DNA of 64,000 nt, taken from contig CAVQYJ010000023.1 of the NCBI GenBank assembly GCA_963718145.1, forward strand, positions 310,001 through 374,000, read 5' to 3'. Numbering within the stretch: the stretch's first letter is position 1; every line of letters begins with the position of its first letter. This document shows, piece by piece, positions 27,080-36,077 of the stretch. Source of the DNA: UBA7672 sp963718145 (lineage in GTDB: Bacteria; Pseudomonadota; Alphaproteobacteria; Caulobacterales; Hyphomonadaceae). The position numbers and the translations under genes are program-made. The notes under the pieces were generated by a model. It made no database searches. It was not told the DNA's origin and saw nothing but the letters and a program-made list of their open reading frames with translations.

Positions 27080-27631
27080 ATGAGCAAGCAATCCTTCTCC
27101 TTCCTCGAAGGCGTCATCGCCGTGGGGGCGCTGGTGACCTCGTCCGCCGCCGTGTTCATCGCGTGGGACCAGGCGCAGATCATGCGCGCGGAGCAACACG
27201 AGGTGGTGCGACCCGCGATCCAGATCGACCGCTATGAAGAGGACGAGGGCGCATCCGTGCGCGTCGGCTTCAAGGTGACGAATGCGGGCGTGGGGCCCGC
27301 CTTCCTGATGAATGCGACGCTGAGCAATGGCGACGAGGTGATCTCGGGCTATGAGCGCCTGGCCGGCATCGTCCCCGACGGGATGCGGCTGGAGGCCGAG
27401 CCGCTGACAGGGCGCGTGATCGCGCCGGGCGTCGAACGCAATGCGATGCAGATGCGCTGGAGCCAGGACCCGACGATGCAGCGAAGCGACATCTACGTGA
27501 AGACCGACAAGCTGGTGCTGAGGATCTGCTACTGCTCGACGCTCGGCCGCTGCTGGGAAAGCAAATCCTCCTCGCGCGAGCTCCCCAAGAAGCTCGACAA
27601 ATGCGCCGCGCCCAAGGAAGGGCTGTTCTGA
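27080..27631 (+). CDS. Hypothetical membrane-anchored protein between pheS and pheT
   Basis: 183 residues. One membrane segment lies near the N-terminus (about 10-30, FLEGVIAVGALVTSSAAVFIAW), then a soluble domain rich in beta structure. The C-terminal part has a cysteine cluster (ICYCSTLGRCW and DKCAA). Twelve bases separate it from pheS and three from pheT, so it is translated within the synthetase operon. Similar short anchored proteins of unknown function occur widely; no family name can be given. Confidence 0.8.
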   Translation: MSKQSFSFLEGVIAVGALVTSSAAVFIAWDQAQIMRAEQHEVVRPAIQIDRYEEDEGASVRVGFKVTNAGVGPAFLMNATLSNGDEVISGYERLAGIVPDGMRLEAEPLTGRVIAPGVERNAMQMRWSQDPTMQRSDIYVKTDKLVLRICYCSTLGRCWESKSSSRELPKKLDKCAAPKEGLF

Positions 27632-27634
27632 GCG

Positions 27635-30139
27635 ATGAAATTCACCCTGCCCTGGCTGAAGGACTATCTCGACACGAGCGCGGACCTGCCTGCGATCCTC
27701 GAGGCCATGACCATGGCCGGGCTGGAGGTCGAGGAGGCGCATGATCCAAGGGACGAGCTGAAACAATTCACCGTGGCGCGGATCGTCTCGGCGAAGCAGC
27801 ATCCCAACGCCGACAAGCTGCAGGTCTGCCAGGTCGATACTGTCGACGGGATGAAGGAGATCGTGTGCGGCGGGCTGAATGCGCGGCCTGGGCTTGTGAC
27901 GGCCTATGCGCCGATCGGGGCGTACATTCCGGGATCGGGGATCACACTGGTTCCCAAGCCTGTGCGCGGCGTCGTCTCGAACGGCATGCTGTGCTCGGGC
28001 AGCGAGATGCAGACCGACGAGGACCCGTTCCGCCTGCGCATCGCGCGGTTCGAGGACTGGCAGCCGCGGGCGCAGGCGCTGGGACTTTCGGACGACCAGG
28101 CGATCGAGGATGGCGGGATCATCGAACTGCCGGACAACCTCAAGGTCGGCGCACCGGTGGCGGATGCGCTGGCGCTCGATACGGTAGTGGATTTCGAGGT
28201 GACGCCGAACCGGCCGGACTGGCTGGGCGTGGTCGGCATTGCGCGCGACCTCGGCGCAAAGGGCGTGGGCAAATTCAAGCTGGCCGAAGTGAAGCCGGTG
28301 GCGGGAAAGTTCAAATGCCCGGTGACCGTGCGCATCGATGCGCCGGAGGCGTGCCCGGTGTTCGCGGGACGGCTGATCCGGGGCGTGAAGAACGGCCAAT
28401 CACCCGACTGGCTGCAGAAGCGGCTGAAGGCCATCGGCATCAATCCGAAGTCGATGCTGGTGGATGTGACCAACTACATCTCGTTCGATCGCGCACGGCC
28501 GTTGCATGTCTACGATGCGAAGAAGCTGAAGGGCGGCATCCAGGTGCGGATGGGATCGGCGTCCGACTCGTTCGAGGCGCTGGACGGCAAGACGTATTCG
28601 AACCTCGCCGAAATGTGCGTGATCGCGGATGACTCAGGCGCCATCGGCCTGGGCGGCGTGATGGGCGGGGCATCGACCGGATGCTCGATCGAGACGACAG
28701 ACGTATTCATCGAGAGCGCGTGGTTTGATCCGCAGCGTACGGCGAAGACGGGACGGGCAACGGGCATCCTGTCCGATGCGCGGTTCCGGTTCGAACGCGG
28801 CGTCGATCCGCTTTCCTGCGTGGAAGGCGTTGAACTGGCGACGAAGTTGATCCTCGAGGCCTGCGGCGGTGAAGCGTCCGAGGTGATCGTCTCGGGCAAG
28901 GTTCCGGACGGGCCAAAGCCGGTCGACTTCAAGCTCGGCGACATGAAGCGGCTGACCGGCGTCGACATGAAGCCGGCGCGCATGGCGGAGATTCTGAATG
29001 CGCTCGGCTTCGAGACAGCGGCCAAGGGCGGAGGCGATGTGTGGCCCTGGAGGGTTCCTTCGTGGCGGCCGGATGTGGAGGGCTCGGCGGACATCGTCGA
29101 GGAGCTGATCCGCATCGAGGGGTATGACAAGCTGCCGGACGATCCGCTGCCGGCGCCAGAAGAACAGGTGCGCGTCGTGGTGACGCCGCTGCAGAACCGA
29201 GTGCGCGTTGCAAGGCGCGTGCTGGCGGGGCGCGGCTTCCTCGAGACGGTGACGTGGAGCTTCATGTTCCACGAGAAGGCGGCGCTGATCCTGGGCGGGG
29301 CCAACAACCTCCAGTCTTCGCTCACGATCGATAATCCGATCGCGTCGGACCTCGACTATATGCGGCCATCCATGCTGGCGAACCTCGCCGAGGCGGCGCA
29401 GGGTAATGCGGACCATGGCGCCGACGATGTGCGCCTGTTCGAAGCGGGGCCGGTCTATCCGGGCGACAAGCCAGGCGACCAGCGCATGATGGTGGCCGCC
29501 GTGGTGAAAGCGGCGAAGGGCCGGACGTGGCAGGGCCCTGTTGCGGCCTACGATGCGTTCGCGGCGAAGGCCGACCTGTTCGCGGTGCTGGCGGCGCTCG
29601 ACCAGGGGCCGGACAGATTCCAGGTCGGCGCGCCGGAGGGGCCTCCCAATTCTGATTCCATTTGGCATCCGGGACGCGCCGGCACGCTGAGGTTGGGACC
29701 GAAGCAGGTGGTTGCGTCGTTCGGCGAGCTGCATCCGGCGTTCCTGAAAGCGCTGCGCGCCGAAGGGCCGATGGTGGCGTTCGAAATTGCGCTCGACGCG
29801 CTTCCCTCTCCGAAGGCAAAATCCGGCAAGACGAAGGCCGCGTTCGAGAAGGCTGACCAGACGCCGGTGAAGCGCGACTTCGCGTTCGTCGTCGAGGAGA
29901 AGGTTCCAGCGGGCGACATCGTGCGCATGGCGCTGAAGGCCGATCCGAAGCTGGTGACGGCGGCGCGGGTGTTCGATGTGTTCCGGGGAGCGAGCATCGG
30001 CGAAGGCAAAAAATCGGTGGCGATCGAAGTCACGCTCCAGCCGCGCGGCCAGGCGATGACCGACGAGCAGATCGAGGCGGTGGCGCAGGTGATCGTGAAA
30101 TCCGTGGCCAAGGCGACGGGCGCGGTGCTGCGCGGATAA
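27635..30139 (+). CDS. pheT: Phenylalanyl-tRNA synthetase beta subunit
   Basis: 834 residues, full length. Domains in order: tRNA-binding OB-fold (about 40-150, with QHPNADKLQVCQVD), B3/B4 editing domain (about 210-390, with GGVMGGASTGCS), B5 domain (about 410-480, near DMKRLTGVDM), catalytic-like core, and the C-terminal ferredoxin-fold anticodon-binding domain (about 735-834, PVKRDFAFVVEEKVPAGDI). It forms the heterotetramer with PheS. A perfect terminator hairpin follows 4 bases after the stop. Confidence 0.98.
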   Translation: MKFTLPWLKDYLDTSADLPAILEAMTMAGLEVEEAHDPRDELKQFTVARIVSAKQHPNADKLQVCQVDTVDGMKEIVCGGLNARPGLVTAYAPIGAYIPGSGITLVPKPVRGVVSNGMLCSGSEMQTDEDPFRLRIARFEDWQPRAQALGLSDDQAIEDGGIIELPDNLKVGAPVADALALDTVVDFEVTPNRPDWLGVVGIARDLGAKGVGKFKLAEVKPVAGKFKCPVTVRIDAPEACPVFAGRLIRGVKNGQSPDWLQKRLKAIGINPKSMLVDVTNYISFDRARPLHVYDAKKLKGGIQVRMGSASDSFEALDGKTYSNLAEMCVIADDSGAIGLGGVMGGASTGCSIETTDVFIESAWFDPQRTAKTGRATGILSDARFRFERGVDPLSCVEGVELATKLILEACGGEASEVIVSGKVPDGPKPVDFKLGDMKRLTGVDMKPARMAEILNALGFETAAKGGGDVWPWRVPSWRPDVEGSADIVEELIRIEGYDKLPDDPLPAPEEQVRVVVTPLQNRVRVARRVLAGRGFLETVTWSFMFHEKAALILGGANNLQSSLTIDNPIASDLDYMRPSMLANLAEAAQGNADHGADDVRLFEAGPVYPGDKPGDQRMMVAAVVKAAKGRTWQGPVAAYDAFAAKADLFAVLAALDQGPDRFQVGAPEGPPNSDSIWHPGRAGTLRLGPKQVVASFGELHPAFLKALRAEGPMVAFEIALDALPSPKAKSGKTKAAFEKADQTPVKRDFAFVVEEKVPAGDIVRMALKADPKLVTAARVFDVFRGASIGEGKKSVAIEVTLQPRGQAMTDEQIEAVAQVIVKSVAKATGAVLRG

Positions 30140-30143
30140 CGCA

Positions 30144-30173
30144 AAAGGCCCGGCGGTTGTCCGCCGGGCCTTT
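30144..30173. terminator. Bidirectional terminator between pheT and the convergent gene
   Basis: A perfect 13-bp stem (30144-30156 with 30161-30173) with a TTGT loop begins with AAA and ends with TTT, so it can stop transcription from both sides. It lies between the pheT stop and the stop of the minus-strand gene at 30194. Confidence 0.9.
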
Positions 30174-30193
30174 CGATTTCGAGTTCGAAAGAC

Positions 30194-31369
30194 TTACTCG
30201 CCGTCCGCCGCAAGGGCGGTGTCCCTGCCCTGGGCCATGCCGATGAGGATGCCCGGCAGGGCGTAATTGCCCTCGTGGCAGGCATACTCGAACACCTTTT
30301 CCTTCGACTTGCGGAGCGGCATCTGGCCTTTCCAGGTCTGGGTGTAGCTTATGGGATCGATCACCTCATAGGTGTAGTCGATCTCGACATCCGAGACGCG
30401 GCGGAAGCGCTCGACGACCTTGCCTTGCTTGGAAAGGGGAATGCGCCCGCGGGCCTGCAGCGGGTGGGTGTTGCGGGTCTCGACCACCAGCGTGTCGCCT
30501 TCCCACCATCCGATCGAATCGCCAAACCATTGCTGGATGTTGTCCGGCAGGCGCTTCTCGACCTCGCCTGGCTTCTGCAGGCGGATGATGCGCGCATCGT
30601 GGTTCATCTCGATGTCGAGCATGACGTGGTCAGGCGTCACGACGATCTGGATGTTGTTGTTGTACATCGCGTTGGTGAGCGGCGGGCCGCCCTGGTTGGC
30701 GAACGAAACGAGGCAGCGGTCGCCCAGCGTGCGGATTTCCGGGCCAGTGTTGTTGATCCGCGTGGCATTGTTCATGCGAGAGCCCGCGGCGGCATTGCCG
30801 GCGCGATTGAGGGGAACCTGCCCGTTCGGCGGATCGGTGATCCAGGACGAGCGCCACTCGCCGTTGACCTTGGCGTATTCCGAACCCGGATCGATCCAGA
30901 AGGCGTTGTAGCCGGCATCCGGCTGCTTGTCGGTGAAGATGCCGGAGTTGGGGTCGGTGCGCTTCTGGCTGTCGCGCGCGCTCTGCGTGTAGGAGGCGCC
31001 ATCCAGCAGCTGGTTGAGCTTCTCGGGCGGGATCACCAGCGTGTCGATGTTGGCGCCCCCGCGACCGCCTCCGCGTGTCAGGCTGGTCAGCGAAGCGGTG
31101 GACCAGACGCCGCCGAGATCCGGCTTGCCGTCCTTGGTGCGCGGGGGCTTGTAGTTTGGATCCCACGGCTTGAGATCCTTGAAGAAGGGGATCGGGCTTT
31201 CGAAAGACGTCTTGCCGGCGATGGTTTTGGGGCCTTCAACCGGCCCGGCTTTTTCGTCGGCGAATTTGACGCCCGAATTCGGGCCGATCCGCTGCGCGGT
31301 GGCGGGCATGGCGACCGCCAGGGCCAGTCCCAGCGCCGCAATCGACGCGCGGGTGGTGAATTTCGTCAT
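30194..31369 (-). CDS. Secreted protein of unknown function, paralog of 43976-45196
   Basis: 391 residues from ATG 31369 with a Sec signal peptide (MTKFTTRASIAALGLALAVAMPATAQ). Conserved segments are KPDLGGVWSTASLT, YNAFWIDPGSEYAKVNGEWRSSWI, DIEMNHDARIIRL, WFGDSIGWWEGDTLVVETRN and EYACHEGNYALPGIL. These are shared almost position by position with the protein at 43976-45196. Proteins of this kind are frequent near PQQ dehydrogenases and in polysaccharide- or alcohol-using soil bacteria, but their reaction is unknown. It is the last gene of a minus-strand group that begins with a PQQ dehydrogenase, 269 bases after the RusA-like gene. Confidence 0.82.
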   Translation of the reverse strand: MTKFTTRASIAALGLALAVAMPATAQRIGPNSGVKFADEKAGPVEGPKTIAGKTSFESPIPFFKDLKPWDPNYKPPRTKDGKPDLGGVWSTASLTSLTRGGGRGGANIDTLVIPPEKLNQLLDGASYTQSARDSQKRTDPNSGIFTDKQPDAGYNAFWIDPGSEYAKVNGEWRSSWITDPPNGQVPLNRAGNAAAGSRMNNATRINNTGPEIRTLGDRCLVSFANQGGPPLTNAMYNNNIQIVVTPDHVMLDIEMNHDARIIRLQKPGEVEKRLPDNIQQWFGDSIGWWEGDTLVVETRNTHPLQARGRIPLSKQGKVVERFRRVSDVEIDYTYEVIDPISYTQTWKGQMPLRKSKEKVFEYACHEGNYALPGILIGMAQGRDTALAADGE

Positions 31370-31638
31370 GGTCTCGCTCCCTCCGGATTGCATCAGGCGG
31401 CCGTACTGCGTCGGCTCGCCCGGTCTTCGACTTACGCCGCGGAGGTTAGGTCGGGCACAGGCCGGATGTCGATTCAGGCAAGACCGGAATCCCGAGCAAA
31501 TCCCGGTGATTTCCCGGCGCATAACCTCGCTTTTGGGTCGAAAGAGCGAGCAGCCGGCGATAAGTCGGCCCCGGCTTTTGGCGTTCGTCATGCAACGCAA
31601 GGGAAAATCCACTTCGGCGGGGCTGCGGCGCAGCGGCC

Positions 31639-32022
31639 TTAACGCACCTGCGAGCCGAGCGGCCGCAGACGCATCCACACCCCTTCCCGCTCCGCCGCGC
31701 GCCGCTCGACATAGAGCCGCGCGACTTGCGCGTCGTCGTGGAAGGCCGCGCCCACGGCGCTGTCCAGCATTGCCTTGGCGAGGTTGTCGAGGTCCATGTG
31801 CGGGGGATCGCCGGTGTATTCCATCGCGATCTCTGCCGAGAAATCGCCCCAGCGTGGACGAGCCGCGGGGAAGTACAGCCGGAAGAATTCCTTGAGCAGG
31901 GGCTTGTAGTACTTCGCCTGCGTCGTGAGGCCGTCGACCTGCACTTCGAGCGCGCCTTCGCCATCGATTCGGGCGCGGACCTTGCCGTGGCGGGTCCAGG
32001 CAGGGCCGGCGTCCACCGTCAC
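31639..32022 (-). CDS. RusA-like Holliday junction nuclease
   Basis: 127 residues from a GTG at 32022 that overlaps the stop of the PQQ dehydrogenase gene (GTGA), a coupling arrangement; GTG at 32016 is the alternative. The acidic catalytic motif of the RusA family is visible: MDLDNLAKAMLDSAVG followed by FHDDAQVARL, giving the D-x-D-N-x-x-K pattern and the paired Asp. RusA cleaves four-way DNA junctions and is often phage-derived, yet no other phage gene is near. The role beside a dehydrogenase is not obvious. Confidence 0.68.
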   Translation of the reverse strand: MTVDAGPAWTRHGKVRARIDGEGALEVQVDGLTTQAKYYKPLLKEFFRLYFPAARPRWGDFSAEIAMEYTGDPPHMDLDNLAKAMLDSAVGAAFHDDAQVARLYVERRAAEREGVWMRLRPLGSQVR

Positions 32023-34043
32023 TGCGCAACAGGCAGGGCGAAAGCTGTGACGTAGTCGCCCATGCGGCTGTCGAGATTGCCATAGCCGCCTGAAGCGATG
32101 ACGACGTACTGCCTGCCCTTCCAGACGTAGGTCATCGGCGTGGCCTGGCCGCTTGCAGGCAGGGTTTCGGACCAGAGGATGTTCCCTGTGTCGATGTCGA
32201 AGGCGCGGAGCTGGCTGTCGAACGATGCGGCAATGAAGATCAAGCCGCCGGCGGTGACGATGGGGCCGCCGAGATTGGGAGCGCCCGTCTTCACCGTGAT
32301 GCCCATCGGCGCAAGGTCGCGCGTATCTCCCAGCACCTTCCTCCACACGATCTCGCCCTTCGCCGCATCGACTGCAGCCAGCATGCCCCACGGCGGCGGG
32401 GTGCAAGGCAGCCCCAGGGAGGACGTGATGATTTTGCGTACCATGCCATAGGGCGCTCCGCGCATCGGGGCGACTTCGCTGTCTTCCTCGGCCTTCTCGA
32501 CAGCTTCGACATCGACGGCGGGGACGAGGCGGATTTCGTGCGGCAGGTTGTTGACGTTGACCACGACGAGGTTGCGCGAGGCGTCGAATGCCGCGCTACC
32601 CCAGTTGGCGCCGCCGCCGGTGAACGGGAGGAAGAGCGTGCCCTGCAGGGTGGGCGGAGTGTAGAGACCGTCGGCACGCAGCTTGTCGAGCTTGCCCTGG
32701 CATTCGGACTTGTCGAACCAGGTCACGCCGAACGCGTTGCCGGGTTTCACGCGGTCGGGCGCCAGCATGGCGGGACGGACCGGGAAAGGTTGCGTCAGCG
32801 AGAGGACCTCGCCATCGGCGCCGCCCTGCGGAACAGGACGTTCCTCCACCGGGATCACGGGCTGGCCCGTGTCGCGGTCGAGCACAAAGACGAGGCCCTG
32901 CTTAGTGAGCTGGACGACGACATCCTTGGGCTGGCCATCGACGGTGATCGTGTAGAGGCCGGGCTGGGCGGGCAGATCATAGTCCCAGACATCGTGGTGC
33001 ACGGTCTGGTAGGCCCAGATAAGCTTGCCCGTGGCGCCGTCGAGCGCGACGACGGAGTTGGCGTGGCGGTTGTCTCCCGGGCGCAGGCCGCCGAAGAAAT
33101 CCGGGCTGGGGCTGGACGTCGGCAAGAACACCCAGCCGCGCTTCGGGTCGACCGAGATGGTGGACCAGACATTGGCATGGCCGGCGATGTCGGCGCCGTT
33201 CTTCCAGCTCGCGCGGGCGGGATCGGCGGGATCGCGCGGCACGGGGTCGAAGGTCCACACGATGGCGCCGGTGCGGGCGTTGAGGGCAGTTACGGCGCCG
33301 TGCGGGGCTTCGACGCGATTGTTGTCGGAGATAGCCGAGCCAATGACGACATTGTCTCCCACGATCGCCGGAGCGGACGTGATCTGGAATTCACCGGGCC
33401 AGAGAAGCTTCATGGCTGGAGAGAGACCCACCTCGCCGCCCTGCCCGAAGCCGGCGCATTTCTGTCCGGTGGCGGCGTCGAGCGCGATGACGCGGGAGTC
33501 GACGGTGCCGAAGAACAAGCTGGTGCGGCAGGGCGCGCCTTCCGTCGCCTGTGCATCTGTCCACTGCGAGACGCCGCGGCAGATGTTCTGGTTGCCGGGA
33601 TTGCGGTCGGGCGCGACGCTGGCGTTGAAGCGCCATTTCTCCTCACCCGTGCCGGGATCGACGGCCATCACATCGTTGTAGGGCGAGCAGACGATCAGCT
33701 TGTCGCCGACCAAGATGGGCGTATTCTCGAAGGCGGTGTCCTCGATGTCACGCTTAGGGTCCTCGAACGCCTTGGTGCGGTACTGCCAGGCGACCTGCAG
33801 GCCCTTGACGTTCTCGCGGGTGATCTCGGCCGCCGCCGAATAGCGAGAGCCGCCGGCGTCGCCGCCATAGGCCGGCCAACCTGTGCTGGCGTTGGGGTCG
33901 GCAGGCGCCATGGCGACCGCCTTGCCGTCGATGGAAAGATCGTCGCCCGCCCCAACGGCCCACCAGAGCATCGACCCGCCCAGCAGGGGGATCAGCGCCA
34001 GCACGACCAGAACAGCAAGGCTGATGAGGATGATTCTGAGCAT
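32019..34043 (-). CDS. Membrane-anchored PQQ-dependent dehydrogenase
   Basis: 674 residues. One N-terminal membrane anchor (about 3-33) precedes an eight-bladed quinoprotein propeller: STGWPAYGGDAGGSRYS opens the domain, WRFNAS and IWTFDPVPRDP are W-motif-like blade segments, then HANVWSTISVDPKRGWVFLPTSS, WAYQTVHHDVWDYDLPAQP, and GAPNLGGPIVTAGGLIFIAASFD near the end. This fits the glucose/quinate-type (GCD) family, which oxidises sugars or polyols in the periplasm and passes electrons to ubiquinone. The usual four- or five-helix membrane domain is reduced to a single anchor. Promoter-side neighbour fumC is divergent. Confidence 0.9.
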   Translation of the reverse strand: MLRIILISLAVLVVLALIPLLGGSMLWWAVGAGDDLSIDGKAVAMAPADPNASTGWPAYGGDAGGSRYSAAAEITRENVKGLQVAWQYRTKAFEDPKRDIEDTAFENTPILVGDKLIVCSPYNDVMAVDPGTGEEKWRFNASVAPDRNPGNQNICRGVSQWTDAQATEGAPCRTSLFFGTVDSRVIALDAATGQKCAGFGQGGEVGLSPAMKLLWPGEFQITSAPAIVGDNVVIGSAISDNNRVEAPHGAVTALNARTGAIVWTFDPVPRDPADPARASWKNGADIAGHANVWSTISVDPKRGWVFLPTSSPSPDFFGGLRPGDNRHANSVVALDGATGKLIWAYQTVHHDVWDYDLPAQPGLYTITVDGQPKDVVVQLTKQGLVFVLDRDTGQPVIPVEERPVPQGGADGEVLSLTQPFPVRPAMLAPDRVKPGNAFGVTWFDKSECQGKLDKLRADGLYTPPTLQGTLFLPFTGGGANWGSAAFDASRNLVVVNVNNLPHEIRLVPAVDVEAVEKAEEDSEVAPMRGAPYGMVRKIITSSLGLPCTPPPWGMLAAVDAAKGEIVWRKVLGDTRDLAPMGITVKTGAPNLGGPIVTAGGLIFIAASFDSQLRAFDIDTGNILWSETLPASGQATPMTYVWKGRQYVVIASGGYGNLDSRMGDYVTAFALPVAQ

Positions 34044-34181
34044 GAACGTCTGTCCCGTCGCTCGACTCCGGGCCGGATGCTACCGGAAGACGCGGGGCGG
34101 CGCATCAGGCATCGGATTGAAAGGCGGGTCGGATGGGTCTAGTTGCTGCCGCACATTTCCACGCCTTCCCGGGGAGTTTTC

Positions 34182-35573
34182 ATGGCCAAGACGCGCACCG
34201 AAACTGACACGTTTGGCGGCATCGAGGTCGCGGCCGACCGGTATTGGGGGGCGCAGGCGCAGAGGTCGCTCGGCAATTTCAAGATCGGCTGGGAGAAACA
34301 GCCTGCCCCGATCGTGCGGGCGCTGGGCATCGTCAAGCGCGCGGCGGCGGAAGCGAACCAGGAACTTGGGAAGCTCGAACCGAAGCTGGCGAAGACGATC
34401 ATCGCGGCGGCGCAGGAAGTGATTGACGGGAAGCTGAACGACCATTTCCCGCTGGTTGTGTGGCAGACCGGCTCGGGCACGCAGTCGAACATGAACGCCA
34501 ACGAAGTGATTTCGAACCGCGCCATCGAGATGCTAGGCGGCGTGATGGGCTCGAAAAAGCCCGTCCATCCGAATGACCATGTCAACATGAGCCAGTCGTC
34601 GAACGACACCTTCCCGACGGCCATGCACATTGCCTGCGCCGAACAGATCTCGACGGACCTTCTCCCTGCCCTTGAACACCTGCATGCGGCGCTGAAGCAG
34701 AAATCCGCCGACTGGAAGAAGATCATCAAGATCGGCCGCACACATACCCAGGATGCAACGCCGCTGACGCTCGGCCAGGAGTTCGGCGGCTACGCCAGGC
34801 AGATCGAGAACGGCATCGCCCGCATCAAGTCGACCCTTCCGTCGCTGATGGAGCTGGCGCAGGGCGGCACTGCGGTGGGGACGGGGCTGAACGCACCCAA
34901 GGGCTTTGACAAGCTGGTGGCTGCGAAGATCGCGGAGATCACGGGGCTGGGCTTCAGGACGGCGCCGAACAAGTTCGAGGCGCTGGCGGCGCATGATGCG
35001 ATGGTGATGAGCCATGGCGCGATCACGACGGTGGCGGCGAGCTGTTTCAAGATCGCCAACGATATCCGCTTCCTGGGGTCGGGACCGCGCGCGGGGCTGG
35101 GCGAGCTGGCGCTGCCGGAGAACGAGCCGGGCTCGTCGATCATGCCGGGCAAGGTGAACCCGACCCAGTGCGAGGCGATGACGCAGGTCTGCGCCCACAT
35201 CATGGGCAACAACGCGGCGATCGCATTCGCTGGAAGCCAGGGGCATTTCGAACTGAACGTGTTCAACCCGATGATGGCCTACAACTTCCTGCAGTCGGTG
35301 CGGCTGCTGAGCGATGCCGCGATCTCGTTCACCGACAACTGCGTCGTCGGCATCGAACCGCGCCTCGACAACATCAGACAGGGCGTGGAGCGCTCGCTGA
35401 TGCTGGTGACGGCTCTGAACGAACGTCTCGGCTACGACGCCTGCGCAAAGATCGCGAAGACGGCGCACAAGAACGGCACCACGCTGCGCGAAGAAGCCGT
35501 CGGCGGCGGGTATCTCACCGATGCCGAGTTCACCAAGCTGGTGCGGCCAGAGAAGATGATCGGGCCGAAGTAA
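34182..35573 (+). CDS. fumC: Fumarate hydratase class II
   Basis: 463 residues from ATG 34182 (MAKTRTETDTFGGIEV), with GGGGAG upstream; a longer start is not supported. Signatures are SQSSNDTFPTAMH, TQDATPLTLGQE and the family motif GSSIMPGKVNPTQCE. It interconverts fumarate and malate in the citric-acid cycle as a cytoplasmic tetramer and needs no iron-sulfur cluster. Full length. Confidence 0.97.
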   Translation: MAKTRTETDTFGGIEVAADRYWGAQAQRSLGNFKIGWEKQPAPIVRALGIVKRAAAEANQELGKLEPKLAKTIIAAAQEVIDGKLNDHFPLVVWQTGSGTQSNMNANEVISNRAIEMLGGVMGSKKPVHPNDHVNMSQSSNDTFPTAMHIACAEQISTDLLPALEHLHAALKQKSADWKKIIKIGRTHTQDATPLTLGQEFGGYARQIENGIARIKSTLPSLMELAQGGTAVGTGLNAPKGFDKLVAAKIAEITGLGFRTAPNKFEALAAHDAMVMSHGAITTVAASCFKIANDIRFLGSGPRAGLGELALPENEPGSSIMPGKVNPTQCEAMTQVCAHIMGNNAAIAFAGSQGHFELNVFNPMMAYNFLQSVRLLSDAAISFTDNCVVGIEPRLDNIRQGVERSLMLVTALNERLGYDACAKIAKTAHKNGTTLREEAVGGGYLTDAEFTKLVRPEKMIGPK

Positions 35574-35594
35574 AAGCTTGCCGCTCGCTACGGA

Positions 35595-35614
35595 TTGTAT
35601 TATGCATTTTGTAT
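35595..35614 (+). promoter_or_regulatory. Possible operator of the toxin-antitoxin operon
   Basis: TTGTAT occurs twice (35595-35600 and 35609-35614) around the six-base palindrome ATGCAT (35602-35607), right at the antitoxin start. This AT-rich spot in GC-rich DNA suits autorepression by the HTH antitoxin, but that is inference. Confidence 0.3.
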
Positions 35615-36077
35615 GAATCTGCGCACGTGGCGGAAAATAAAGGGTTTGTCCGCCGATGAGCTGGGTTCGCGCGTCGGCTGCGCGGCATCGACGCTGGTGA
35701 GTTATGAAAACGGTACTCGTCGGCCACGTCCGGATGTGGCACAGCGCATCGAATCCGTAACTGGTGGCCAAGTCTCCGCCGCCTCCCTGCTCGGCCTGTC
35801 CGAACCTCGCAGGCGCAAGCGCAGTGTTCGCGAGGAAGCAGCATCGTTTGCCGCTGGCGAACAGCTTACAATCTCGCTGACTGTCTCCGCCGATCAGGCG
35901 GGCGTCCTCCGAAGAGCAGGCGCCGACGTGGAGGCCGTGGCCCGCGCCGGCGCCGAGAAGGCCCTCAAGGAGACGGAGGCTCGCGCCTGGGCGGAGGCCA
36001 ACCGCGAAGCCATCGAAGCCAGCAATCGCTGGATCGCGAAGCACGGCACGCTCGCCGAACAACTCGGCCTGATCTGA
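35613..36077 (+). CDS. HTH-CcdA fusion antitoxin
   Basis: 154 residues from ATG 35613; a TTG six codons upstream is less likely. Residues 1-60 form a Xre-type helix-turn-helix domain (TWRKIKGLSADELGSRVGCAASTLVSYENG). Residues about 82-154 resemble CcdA: a beta-strand segment QLTISLTVSADQAGVLRRAG, then ARAWAEANREAIEASNRWIAKHGTLAEQ, matching the CcdA toxin-neutralising tail. Classical CcdA uses a ribbon-helix-helix domain to bind DNA, so the added HTH is unusual. The stop overlaps the toxin start (TGATG), the usual antitoxin-first order. It should bind and repress its own promoter and block the toxin. Confidence 0.82.
   Translation: MNLRTWRKIKGLSADELGSRVGCAASTLVSYENGTRRPRPDVAQRIESVTGGQVSAASLLGLSEPRRRKRSVREEAASFAAGEQLTISLTVSADQAGVLRRAGADVEAVARAGAEKALKETEARAWAEANREAIEASNRWIAKHGTLAEQLGLI

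Noticed and set aside
25922..28399. 825-residue minus-strand ORF opposite pheS and pheT
   Set aside because: Shadow of two universally conserved genes; no known domain.
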